Source of the DNA: JADKAV01 sp963704075
GTDB taxonomy: Bacteria; Actinomycetota; Actinomycetes; S36-B12; UBA10799
Reading direction: 5' to 3'
DNA: 64,000 nucleotides
NCBI GenBank assembly: GCA_963704075.1
Contig: CAVPGV010000004.1
Coordinates: 1-64,000 of the forward strand
Both the position numbers and the translations under genes were made by a program. Below the pieces are notes generated by a model, which ran no database searches, was not told the DNA's origin, and saw only the letters and a list, made by a program, of their open reading frames with translations. Each line of letters starts with the position of its first letter. Within the stretch, counting starts at the first letter, position 1. Below, in pieces: positions 26,639 to 35,661 of the stretch.

Positions 26639-27710
26639 TCAACAGATGCGCGGCAGTTGCTCCGCCAGCGGAAGATCCACCACCCTGGTGCCCCCGATGC
26701 CAGTCTTCGCGACGACGACTCCGGGGTGATCGTCGACGACCTCCCCGATCAGCACCGCCCGCTCGCCGGCAGGATGCGCACGCATCGTCTCCAGCGCCAC
26801 GTCGGCATCTTCGGCACGCACGAACACCACGACCCGACCCTCGTTGGCAACCAGCAGCGGATCCAGCCCCAAGAAGGCGCAGGCCGCCCGCACGTCGTCG
26901 GCAACCGGCACGGCCGCCTCGACGATCTGAACCCCGACGCCGGCCGCGACGGCGACCTCGTTGAGCGTCGCCGCCACGCCACCGCGCGTGGGGTCGCGCA
27001 TCATGGACACCGCGGCGCCGGAGTCGAGCAGCGCTCCGATCACCCCGTTGAGCGGCTGGCTGTCGGTCACGATGTCCGAACCGAACTCGAGACCGTCCCG
27101 CACGCTCAGCACCGCGATGCCGTGGGCCGCGATCGGACCGGAGACGAGGATCTTGTCGCCCGGGTCGAACAAGCTGCGGACCGAGTTCCAAACCGGGTCG
27201 GACAAGCCCGATGCCGGCGGTGTTGATGTACACACCATCGCCGCTGCCTGAGTCCACCACCTTCGTGTCACCGGTCACGATCGACACCCCGGCCGTGCGC
27301 GCGGCTGCGCCCATCGTCTCGGCGATGACCCCGAGTTCATCCAGCGGCATGCCCTCTTCGAGGATCAGCCCGACAGACAGTGCCAACGGCGTGGCACCGC
27401 TGACGGCGAGGTCGTTGACCGTCCCATTGATCGCCAGATCCCCGACATTGCCGCCCGGGAAGAAGCGCGGCCGCACGACGTAGGAGTCGGTGCTGAACGC
27501 CAGCTTCATCCCGGCCATGTCGAGCACTGCGGAGTCACCGAGTTGCTGCAGCACTCCGGCCAGCTCGGTACCGCCGAAGGCCGGGACGAACAGCGCCGAG
27601 ATCAGTTCGGCCGACAGCCGTCCACCGCCGCCGTGACCCATGACGATCGAGGTCTGGTCGCGCAGGGGCAATGGGCAGGTCCAGTTCGCCAGGTCCGGAC
27701 GATCGGTCAC
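26639..27710 (-). CDS. hypE: Hydrogenase maturation protein HypE (one frameshift)
   Basis: HypE dehydrates the HypF-made thiocarboxamide on its own C-terminal Cys to thiocyanate, supplying CN ligands for the NiFe site. The essential C-terminus is present (AEQLPRIC, ending in Cys). PurM-like motifs are seen: HGGGGRLSAELI near the N-terminus, DLAVSGATPLALS, SIVTGDTKVV and MMRDPTRGGVAATLNE. The frame breaks near 27195, where removing one base of a TT pair restores TAGIGLSDPVWN. Start GTG 27710 overlaps the hypD stop as GTGA. It is the last gene of the hydrogenase operon. Confidence 0.93.
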
Positions 27711-28801
27711 GCGCTGACCTCGAGCCGACGGAACTGGTAGTACGCCGCGCACGCCCCCTCGCTGGAGACCATGGGGGCGCCCAAGGGCGAACGTGGGGTG
27801 CATTCCTTGCCGAACGCCGAACACTCGTTGGGTTTGATCAGTCCTTGCAGAACCTCGCCGGAGCGGCACAGAGGCGACTCGACGGTGGTGATCCCCAGCA
27901 CTTCGAAGCGCTTCTCCGCGTCGTAGTCCGCGTAGTCGGCGTTGAGCCGCCAGCCCGACTGCGGGATCATTCCGATCCCCCGCCACTGCCGGTCGCAGGT
28001 CTCGAACACCTCGCGCACCACCTGCTGCGCGACCGGGTTGCCCTGCGGCTGCACGGCGCGCGGGTAGGCGTTGTCCAATTCGGCGCGGCCCTCTTCCAGT
28101 TGCAGGACCACCCGGCGGATCCCCTCCAGGACGTCCAGCGGCTCGAACCCGGTTGCCACGATCGGGACTTGGTAGTGCTCCACCAGCGGTTCGTACTCCG
28201 ACAGGCCCATCACGGTGCACACGTGACCGGCCGCGAGGAAGCCCTGCACACGGGCGCTGGGCGAGTCCATGATCGCCCGGATCGCAGGCGGCACCAGTAC
28301 ATGCGAGACCAGCAACGAGAAGTTGTCGATGCCTTGTTGCTTCGCGAGTTTCACGGTCATCGCGTTGGCCGGCGCTGTGGTCTCGAATCCCACGCCGAAG
28401 AAGACGACCTGCTTGTCGGGGTTCTCCTGGGCGATCCGCACGGCGTCCAGCGGCGAGTAGACGATGCGCACGTCTCCCCCGCGACTCTTGATGCGGAACA
28501 GGTCGTCGCTGGATCCCGGGACCCGGATCATGTCGCCGAAGGAGCAGAAGATCACATCCGGACGGGCGGCGATGGCCAGCGCCCGGTCGATGGTCTCCAG
28601 CGGGGTCACGCACACCGGACAGCCTGGGCCGTGGATCAGTTCGATCTGGTCGGGCAGCAGTTGATCGATGCCGTTGCGGATGATCGTGTGGGTCTGGCCC
28701 CCACATACCTCCATCAGCGCCCAGTCCGGTGGTGGACGCAGCAATGTCGTCACAGGTCGCTTGGCCAGTTCAGCGTCACCGAACTCGTCGAGGTACTTCA
28801 C
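27707..28801 (-). CDS. hypD: Hydrogenase maturation protein HypD
   Basis: A 364-residue Fe-S scaffold protein on which, with HypC, the Fe(CN)2CO unit is built. Family motifs are intact: LMEVCGGQTHTI, HGPGCPVCVTPLE, CSFGDMIRVPGS, FFGVGFETTAPANAMTV, FLAAGHVCTVMG, and the C-terminal Fe-S cysteines in ESPLCRSGEVLQG, NECSAFGKECTP and EGACAAYY. The start is GTG 28801 (KYLDEFGDAELAKR follows), overlapping the hypC stop as GTGA. As given, the sequence reads through from hypC into hypD, but that apparent fusion comes from one extra base in hypC. Confidence 0.95.
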   Translation of the reverse strand: MKYLDEFGDAELAKRPVTTLLRPPPDWALMEVCGGQTHTIIRNGIDQLLPDQIELIHGPGCPVCVTPLETIDRALAIAARPDVIFCSFGDMIRVPGSSDDLFRIKSRGGDVRIVYSPLDAVRIAQENPDKQVVFFGVGFETTAPANAMTVKLAKQQGIDNFSLLVSHVLVPPAIRAIMDSPSARVQGFLAAGHVCTVMGLSEYEPLVEHYQVPIVATGFEPLDVLEGIRRVVLQLEEGRAELDNAYPRAVQPQGNPVAQQVVREVFETCDRQWRGIGMIPQSGWRLNADYADYDAEKRFEVLGITTVESPLCRSGEVLQGLIKPNECSAFGKECTPRSPLGAPMVSSEGACAAYYQFRRLEVSA

Positions 28802-29059
28802 CGCGGGTCCACCGTGATGCCGAGTTCCTCGTCCGAGCAGTCCGACGCTCTTGAACAACTCGAGCGTCTCGAGCGCGGAGGCCTCGTCGAGTTTGGTGAG
28901 CGCGAAACCGACGTGCACGATCGTGTAGTCGCCGACCTGCACGTCCGGCACGTACGCGAGGCAGACCTCCTTGCGCACACCACCGAAGTCCACCGTCGCC
29001 ATGCGGGTGCCCTCGGCATCCCACGTCTTCTCGACCTTGCCTGGAACGCCTAGACACAT
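28798..29059 (-). CDS. hypC: Hydrogenase maturation chaperone HypC (one frameshift)
   Basis: About 86 residues. The invariant N-terminus MCLGVPGKV carries the Cys that contacts HypD and the large-subunit precursor; VDFGGVRKEVCLAYVPDV and VGDYTIVHVGFALTKLDE are typical. Near 28838 an extra G (CTCGGACG for CTCGACG) throws the frame. Without it the protein ends naturally at LLDEELGITVDPR with a TGA that overlaps the hypD start. ATG 29059 is used rather than the slightly upstream in-frame start because the Cys must be residue 2. Confidence 0.92.
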
Positions 29060-29435
29060 GTCGATCACCCTACCTCTGAATCTCGCCCGTGGCTGTCGCT
29101 CAAACTCGCAGCACCCACAAGCGACTCCGATGGAATCTTCACGCAGTCGGCGGGGTACTGACGGTGCAGATCGGCACGTCAGTTGCGCAACGGCGGCGGT
29201 CCTTCGCCCGTGTCCAACGCCTTCACCCCCGGCAACCGTTGTGACGCCCTCCCCGCTGCGTCGTGCCCTTCGGCGCTCCCGCTCAACGCCCTGGCGCCAT
29301 CAAAACTGGGCCGACACGCCCGGTAACGGCCCGTTACGGCCCAGTTCTGATGGTTCTTGGACGTTTTGCGCCGAATATCCGTTCTTGACCCCCAAATCGG
29401 GGCGGGCACCTCAGCCCGCGGCCCAGTTCTGATGG
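29060..29435. other. Gap between hypF and hypC
   Basis: About 376 bases without a recognisable gene, the longest gap inside the otherwise tightly packed hydrogenase operon. It holds a repeated 16-base motif (annotated separately). Whether hypCDE has its own promoter here is open; I see no clear hexamer pair. Confidence 0.45.
29297..29435. repeat. Three copies of a 16-base motif, two forming a stem
   Basis: CCATCAAAACTGGGCC (29297-29312) is inverted against GGCCCAGTTCTGATGG (29338-29353) with one mismatch, enclosing a second small palindrome GTAACGGCCCGTTAC. An exact third copy of the right arm lies at 29420-29435, directly abutting the hypF stop codon. Confidence 0.75.
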
Positions 29436-31684
29436 TCAGTGATGCGTGGCCCCGGCAACCATCACCTGACCGAGCGCCAGCCCGCCGTCGTTGGGCGGCA
29501 CGACGCGATGCGATCAGCACCCCGAACCCGGCGGCCGCAGCCCCAGTCGCACGCACTCGTTGGTGAGTACGGCGTTGGCGAAACACGCCGCCGGTCAGCC
29601 CGACCGTGCTCGACGCCCTCGCCGGTCGCGTACGGCGCAGGCAGCGACCACGACAGCCGCGCGACGCCGCGTGGAAGGCACGCGCCGCTCGCTGCCCGGA
29701 AACCCCTCGGCCCATGGGAATCGCGACCGCTGCCCGGATCCATCCCGCAGGATCGATGACGAGGTCGTCATCGTCCCACTCGACCTGCGCAGCCCACGGC
29801 TCCGACGCTGCCCTCTCGGCCAACGCTTCGAGTTCGATCGCAGCCTGCGCCTCGTAGTCGACGACCTGGCGGACGTCCAACAGGGATGCCACCGCGTCGA
29901 ACAGCCGGCCCATGCTGGTGGTCGGCGTGCAGTGGGAGCCGGTCCGCAGCATCTGCAGGACCAGTCGCAGGTCGGTGGGGACGGCGACCGCGGCGGTCCC
30001 TTCGGGTCGAGCCGGCACCGAACAGATGCGCCAACGGCCACCCGGCGCGGGGAAACGCATCGCCGCGTCCCCGCCCGGCAGGCTCACCGGTTTGAGGTGC
30101 CCGACCCGCGCGCACCTCGTCGTAGGACGCCCAGCAGGAGTTCACCGCCCCAGATCGTGCCGTCGACTCCGTAGCCGGTGCCGTCGAATACGATCCCGAG
30201 GACCGGTTCATCGGGGGAATGCCGTGTTCAGCCAGGAGCGACGCGAGGTGCGCGTGGTGGTGCTGGACCTCGAGGTGCTCGATGTCCGGTTCGGTCGCGT
30301 AGCGCGCGGCCCACCGCCGGGAGAGATATCCGGGATGGGCGTCACTGACCACGACCTCCGGGGCGATCGCGCTGCAGGTCCGCCAGGACCTCCACTGAGC
30401 GTTCCAGCATCTGCAGGGTCTCGAGGTTCTCCACATCACCGATGTGCTCGGTGAGCCAGGCCCGGCGACCGGATGCCACCGCGGCCGTGGCCTTGATCTC
30501 CCCGCCGACGGCGATCATCGGCGGACACGACCGCGGCAGCACGATCGGCGACGGCGTGTACCCACGGCTTCTGCGCACAGGTTGACGTGACCTCGCCGAC
30601 TACGCGGACAGACCGAGTCGTCACACGCCACCTGGATCAGCCGGTCGTGGTGGCAGAACACATCGGCGATCCGCCGCCAACCGCGTCTCTGATTCCTGCA
30701 CGGGATCGACGCAGATCGGCTCATCCGACAGATTCCCGCTGGTCATCACCAGCACCGTCGGCGCACCGGCGTCGAAGAGCAGATGGTGCAGCGGCGTGTA
30801 GGCCAGCATCACCCCGACGACGTGGTTGCCGGGCGCGACACACCGCTTGCAGGTGTCCGTCGCGCGACGAGGCAACGACGACGGGCCGGGCGGGACTGGC
30901 GCAGCAACTCCCGAGACGCCTCGTCGAGCTCCGCGATCTGTTCGTCGGCATGCGACGTCGGCGACCATGACCGCGAAGGGCTTGTCGCCGCGCTGCTTGC
31001 GTCCCGCAGTCGCTGGACGGCCCGGCATCGTCGGTCGCGTCGCAGGCCAGGTGGTACCCGCCGATGCCCTTGATCGCCACGATCCGGCCCGCCCGGATGA
31101 ACTCGACGACCTCGGCCACGGGCATGCTCAGAGCGCGGTCCGCAGTCCCAGCAGGCGGTGGGCTGTGCGTGGTAGCGGCGGCTGGCCGGATCGGTGTATT
31201 CGGCGCGGCAGGCGTCGCACAGCGGGAAGTCGGCCATGGAGGTGTTGGCCCGGTCATATGGAAGACCTTTCACCATCGTGAACCGCGGACCGCAATGCGT
31301 GCAGGCGATGAACGGGTACCCGAACCGACGATCGACGGGGTCACGCACCTCCGACAGGCACGCGGAACAGATCGCGGCGTCGGGCGGGATCGAGGTCACG
31401 GCACCCGCCGCCGAGTCGGCACTGGCCACGATCCCGAAGCCGGTCTGCTGCTGCGGTTCCACCGTGTGGCTCTCCACCGCGTCGATGGTCGCCAAGGGTG
31501 GGGCGTCGGCGACCAAGCGCCGGAGGAACTCGTCCACGTTGGCGCCCTGGACCTCGATGAACACACCCTCGACGTCGTTGCCGACGTGCCCGGTGAGATC
31601 GAGTTCGCGTGCGAGCCCGTGGACGAACGGCCGGAACCCCACCCCTTGCACCGTGCCCGTCACACGCACCGCATAGCGCCGCAT
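29436..31684 (-). CDS. hypF: Carbamoyltransferase HypF (reading frame broken many times)
   Basis: HypF makes the carbamoyl group from carbamoyl phosphate and passes it to HypE. All domains can be followed across frames: acylphosphatase domain (VTGTVQGVGFRPFVHGLARE), two zinc fingers (CSACLSEV, CTHCGPRF, CDACRAEY, CWDCGP), YrdC-like domain (AIKGIGGYHLACDA, KQRGDKPFAVMVADV, VLVMTSGNLSDEPI) and Kae1-like domain (GYTPSPIVLPRS, VSDAHPGYLS, HLEVQHHHAHLASLLAEHG, FDGTGYGVDGTIWGGELL). The end is GGLALGQVMVAGATHH. At least ten frame changes are needed, far more than in any neighbour, so this stretch is either badly sequenced or truly decayed. ATG 31684 shares one base with the NHL stop. Confidence 0.85.
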
Positions 31685-32805
31685 CAGTCGACAGTCCAGA
31701 ACATCACGCGGTTGTTGCCGGAATCCGCCACGGCAAGGGTCTGCCCGGCCAGGCTCAGCCCGTACGGCCAGCACAGGGAGTCGTCCGCCACCGCCGTCCA
31801 CCGGTTCTCGCCGTTCGCGTCGAGGTCGGGCTGGGCCAGGACGGTGTCGGCGTCCAGGCCCATGCCGTCGCGCGGGACGCCGTGCCAGATCAGGATCCGG
31901 TTGTTGGAGGTGTCCGCCACGATCAGCCGCTGCTCGTCGCTGACCACCGCGTACGGGAAGCGCAGGCGCTGCGGACCCTGCGGGCGGTTCTTGAACTCCT
32001 CGGCCACCACCGCGCTCTGCTGCCCGAGCACCAGCGACGCCGACGAGGATCCCGCCGGGAAGCCGAGGATCCGGTGGTCTCCGGCATCGGCCACGAACAT
32101 CGTCGCCCCGTCGCCGGCGATCGCGTGCGGCCAGCGGAACGTCGCGGCCCCGAGCCCGCCGCTGTTGTCCTCACGGGCCCCGGGATCGGTCTGACCGAGC
32201 AGGATGTCCGCAGGCGTGCCGTCGAGGGGCAGGCCCCCGCTCCACCCGAGCACCCTGCGATTGCCCGTGTCGGCCACCCAGAAGACGTCGGCCACCAGCG
32301 CGAACCCGAACGGCCAGTACAGGGTGGACAGATCGGGTTCGCCCCCGCGATTGGGCTCCACGTTCTCGAAGCCGGCCTGCCCGATCACCGCGTCCGGCGC
32401 CCGGAACGACTCTTGCGGGATCTCGTCCCAGATCAGCAGCCGATGGTGCCAGGCATCGGCCACCACCAGGGCACCGTCCACGACCGCCACCCCGGTGGGC
32501 AGGTAGAGACCGCGACGTCGATCCCCCACACCCGCCGCCGGGCCCTCGGAGGTGAAGTCCGGCTGGCCCAGCACGACGTCCGCCGGCGCACCGTCGTGGG
32601 CTGGGAAGTCGTGCCAGATGAGCATGCGGTGGTTGCCGGAATCGGCGACGACGACCCGCCGGCCGTCGGTCCAGACACCACGTGGCGAGTACATGTGCGA
32701 CCTCGTGGGACTGGCGTCCGGCAGAGCCAGCCCGCCGGGCGCGGCGGCACCGAGCCGGCGGATCGGGCGGGCCCGGGTGCCGACCGCCGAGTACACGTGG
32801 ATCAC
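31684..32805 (-). CDS. NHL-repeat protein of the hydrogenase operon
   Basis: A 373-residue beta-propeller with at least six NHL-type repeats, each ending in forms such as VVVADSGNHRMLIWHDFP, LVVADAWHHRLLIWDEIP, FWVADTGNRRVLGWSG, FVADAGDHRILGFP and IVADTSNNRILIWHGVP, alternating with ADVVLGQPDF-type linkers. No signal peptide is evident. NHL proteins of this kind accompany group 1h hydrogenase genes in other actinobacteria, where their job is unknown; assembly or electron-transfer docking are guesses. Start GTG 32805 overlaps the NifU-like stop as GTGA. The reading frame is intact. Confidence 0.88.
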   Translation of the reverse strand: MIHVYSAVGTRARPIRRLGAAAPGGLALPDASPTRSHMYSPRGVWTDGRRVVVADSGNHRMLIWHDFPAHDGAPADVVLGQPDFTSEGPAAGVGDRRRGLYLPTGVAVVDGALVVADAWHHRLLIWDEIPQESFRAPDAVIGQAGFENVEPNRGGEPDLSTLYWPFGFALVADVFWVADTGNRRVLGWSGGLPLDGTPADILLGQTDPGAREDNSGGLGAATFRWPHAIAGDGATMFVADAGDHRILGFPAGSSSASLVLGQQSAVVAEEFKNRPQGPQRLRFPYAVVSDEQRLIVADTSNNRILIWHGVPRDGMGLDADTVLAQPDLDANGENRWTAVADDSLCWPYGLSLAGQTLAVADSGNNRVMFWTVD

Positions 32806-33326
32806 GCCGGCGGGCCGACCCGGATCGTGTCTACCGCGACGAACGCCGATGACGTCTCCTGCGCGACCTCCACCACGTCGCGCAGCCCGGTAACCCGCTG
32901 CCGGATGATGCCCATGATCTCGTCCTTGGTGGACTGCTCGGGAGCACTGCACCCGGTGGCGAACTTGACGAAGGCGACATCGTCACGGACTTCCTCGACG
33001 CTCATCTCGATCGAACCGGCGATCAGGTGCGGGCGGATCTGTTCATAGACCTGCAGGACGTCCAGGGTCCGGTCGGAGCGGATGATCCCGTGCGAGACGA
33101 ACAGCGCCATCACCTCGGGGTAGTCCACCGATGCGTACAGGATCTCGGCGGCCCGTTCGTCCTCGCGCATCATGTGGACCAGTGTGATCAACCCCTGCCG
33201 GTTGAACTCCGTGATGGCGTCGAGGGTCTCCTGCAGCAAGGCGCGCGCGGACTCGTCGCTGTGGTTGACCTGATCGCGCAACTCGTCCACCCGCGCGGCG
33301 AGTTCGTCGAAGGATGCTGTGTCCAC
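32802..33326 (-). CDS. NifU-like domain protein of the hydrogenase operon
   Basis: A 174-residue protein. Residues 1-90 are helical (FDELAARVDELRDQVNHSDE, LITLVHMMREDERAAEILYA); residues 95-165 resemble the C-terminal NifU Fe-S scaffold domain (VRPHL-like IRPHLIAGSIEMSVEEVRDD, VAFVKFATGCSAPEQS, KDEIMGIIRQRVTGL). The usual CxxC of NifU is reduced: only one Cys is seen in the CSAP segment. It may deliver or repair Fe-S clusters for the small subunit; that is inference from context. Start GTG 33326 has a strong AGGAGGA site. Confidence 0.82.
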   Translation of the reverse strand: MDTASFDELAARVDELRDQVNHSDESARALLQETLDAITEFNRQGLITLVHMMREDERAAEILYASVDYPEVMALFVSHGIIRSDRTLDVLQVYEQIRPHLIAGSIEMSVEEVRDDVAFVKFATGCSAPEQSTKDEIMGIIRQRVTGLRDVVEVAQETSSAFVAVDTIRVGPPA

Positions 33327-33336
33327 TGTCGTCCTC

Positions 33337-34925
33337 CTAGGAGTAGATCTGCTGCTGCTGGATGACCTGCGCCGTCTGGTCGCCAGCACGTCGGCGAATG
33401 CGGCCCGCGCCAGGCGGGCGAGCACGTCGGTCACCTGGCCGCCCGGATCGGCGGGCAGGCTGCGGCGCTCGAGCGCCTCGAGCACGAAGCAACTGCCCGC
33501 GGCGTCCTCCAGCAGGTTCTCCGAGAAGAAGGCGTTGACGAAATCCGTCAGACCGATGCCCCCGGCCTCCTGTCGCAGCGCTATCAGCGCCGGTTCGACG
33601 CCCCCGGCCCGATGCACGCAGCGTTCGGCGAAGTTGCCGGCCGCCTCGCGCAGCAGGATGTCGAAGTGAGCCCGTGCGTACATCTCCATCAGGACACCGT
33701 CTCCGGGTCGCTGCGGCCTCCTCGAGGCCGGCGAGGATCGCCGGCCACGGTCTGGGCCGCGTCGGCGTCTCCGACCGACTCGAACATGTCCCGTGCTCGC
33801 TGACAGGCGCTCTCGGGCGTCGGCGAAGACCCCGAGGTGACCCAGGGCATTGCCCTGGTTGGACAGGATGCTCGCGTAGCCCAGCGGATCGGCGACGGGA
33901 TCGCGGTGCTGCAGCACCTCCTCGTACAGATGCACCGCCTCGTCGAGGTTCTGCTCCTGATGCACGCTGGGCAGGTACTGCAGCGCGTTGGCCAGGTTGA
34001 TCTGTGTGCTCGCCCACTGGGCGGGATGGGTCTGCGGGGTGTAGATCCGCAGGGCCGCGCGCAGCGCGTTGACCGCCACGCCGAGCCGGAGCCGGTCGCC
34101 CTGATCGGACATGGGCATCACCAGGTACGCCACGGCCAGGTGCTGGTTGCAGACCGCGAACAGTTCCGGATGGCGTCTCCTCGCGGAACACCTTCGTCGC
34201 CTCGGTGAGGTCGCCCACCACGGCCAGAAGCGCCCCACGGTCGTCGCCCGCGAGTTGCTGACGGGCAAGCGCCCGGGTGACCTGCAGGTGGGCGCGCAAC
34301 TCCCGGTCTGCGGTCATCGGCAACCGTTGCAGCGCGGCGTCCGCCTCCAGCGCGGCGCCGTTGCCGGGTCGCCGGCATCGGCCAGCACCTGGGCCAGGTG
34401 AGACGCAGACGACGCCGCCAGGATGGGACTCGGCGCGCTCGTCGCGGCCGCGACCGCCGCCCGCAGTTCGGGACCGCCGCAGCGGCGTCACGGCGCTCCA
34501 GTCGCCGCGGAGGCCCGGGCACTGAGGACCATGGCGGCGACCTCCCCGGTGAGGCCGTCCGGCGGCGGGCGGGTCGTCGATCTGGCCCGATCGAGAACCG
34601 CGCCATCTGCCACCAGGGCGAACAGCGGCCCGGTCGCCTCTGCGGCCAAGGTGCTCCCAGACCCCGTCGCCGCCCGACCAGGACCGCCCGGTTGTACCGA
34701 GACGAGCAGATCGTCGCCGGCTACCACGGTCCGGCGGCCTGCGACGGATCACCGGTCAGGGCCATCTCGTAGAAGCGCAGCGACGGGGGCCGACTCTGCG
34801 GCATCCCGCCGTCCACGATCTCGCGCGCGACATCCTGCGCTCTCGGGCAGGTCAGGCAGCAACAGCATCCCGGCCGGCCAGGGCAGGACGCCGAGGGGCT
34901 GGGGTTTCGGTCCGGGCAGATCCAT
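33337..34925 (-). CDS. TPR-type protein of the hydrogenase operon (several frameshifts)
   Basis: Roughly 530 residues when pieced together. It begins MDLPGPKPQPLGVLPWPAGM after a GAGGTG site and ends QQQQIYS. The middle is helical-repeat sequence of tetratricopeptide type: ALARQQLAGDDRGALLAVVG, FAVCNQHLAVAYLVMP, TQINLANALQYLPS, NLDEAVHLYEEVLQH and YASILSNQGNALGHLGVFAD. The C-terminal 150 residues are helical without clear repeats (EALERRSLPADPGGQVTDVL). At least three frame breaks occur between 33700 and 34850. TPR proteins are regular members of group 1h operons and probably act in assembly; no direct evidence here. Confidence 0.75.
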
Positions 34926-34927
34926 GA

Positions 34928-35154
34928 TCACCTCAGGTCGGTCTCGGGCGGCGGACGGGGGATGAACCGGCGGGCGTTGCGTTCGATGATCCTCGCGGCC
35001 TGTTCGATGCCCGGCGTTCGTCGTGGTACTCCCCCACCCGTCGGCGCACCGCACCGGACTCGAGCACGACGTCCAGGTACACGATCCATCGTCCCGACTC
35101 CTCGGCACCACAACAGCGTCGGCGGACAGAGCCTGCTCCAGCGGCCGGGGTCAC
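34928..35154 (-). CDS. Small conserved protein of the hydrogenase operon (frame broken)
   Basis: About 74 residues: IVYLDVVLESGAVRRRVGEY, then after a frame change near 35015 TPGIEQAARIIERNARRFIP and a Pro-rich end PRPPPETDLR. GTG 35154 overlaps the endopeptidase stop as GTGA and the stop lies two bases before the TPR gene start, so it is embedded in the operon. The length departs from a multiple of three by two, meaning one missing or two extra bases. Family not recognised. Confidence 0.6.
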
Positions 35155-35661
35155 GCGGCACTCACGTCACCACCGCGAGATCTGCCGACGATCGCGTCGG
35201 CCACCGTGTCCACAGCGGCCTGCACGGCAGGCGTCAGCGGCGCCCCGGCGTCGAAGGACTCCCCTTCGATCAACCACACGGTCACCTCCGGCGGATACTC
35301 GTCCTTCAGCAGCCACTGCGCGAATCCCAGTGCCTGGTCCCAGCGGAACTGGTGCAGGTTGCCCTCCGGCGGCTGCAGATCGGTCAGTTCCTCCCCGGGC
35401 ACCTGGTGGACGTCCCGACTGTCGACGCCGACCCGGGAGGCGTCGACGACGATCGCGCGCCGGGCACCCCGCAAAGCGAAGGCGACGTCCATACCCGCTG
35501 TGCCGCCGTCGATGAGCCGGACCCCGTCGGGCAACGCACGGTCGGCGAGCTGCCGGACGAACACCGGCCCGGCCGCGTCGTCGCCGCGGATCAGAGTTGC
35601 CGCACCCCACGATCACGGTGTGGGTGCCACCGGTCCCCGGGGACAAGCGATCAGCCTCCAC
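35151..35661 (-). CDS. Hydrogenase maturation endopeptidase, HupD/HyaD-like (one frameshift)
   Basis: About 169 residues. Nickel-sensing aspartic-type protease family that trims the large subunit C-terminus once Ni is inserted. The N-terminus HTVIVGCGN is the expected GxGN strand-loop; after one extra base near 35590 it continues AAGPVFVRQLADRALPDGV and LIDGGTAGMDVAFALRGARR, with a His-containing loop PPEGNLHQFRWDQ. Start GTG 35661 lies inside the last codons of the large subunit, whose extended C-terminus is the presumed substrate. Confidence 0.85.

Noticed and set aside
25788..28706. A 972-codon minus-strand frame spanning the CPBP gene and hypD/hypE
   Set aside because: It strings together shadow frames of the CPBP gene and hypD with the true N-terminal half of hypE; the extra bases in this region make the join. 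No single protein family fits it.
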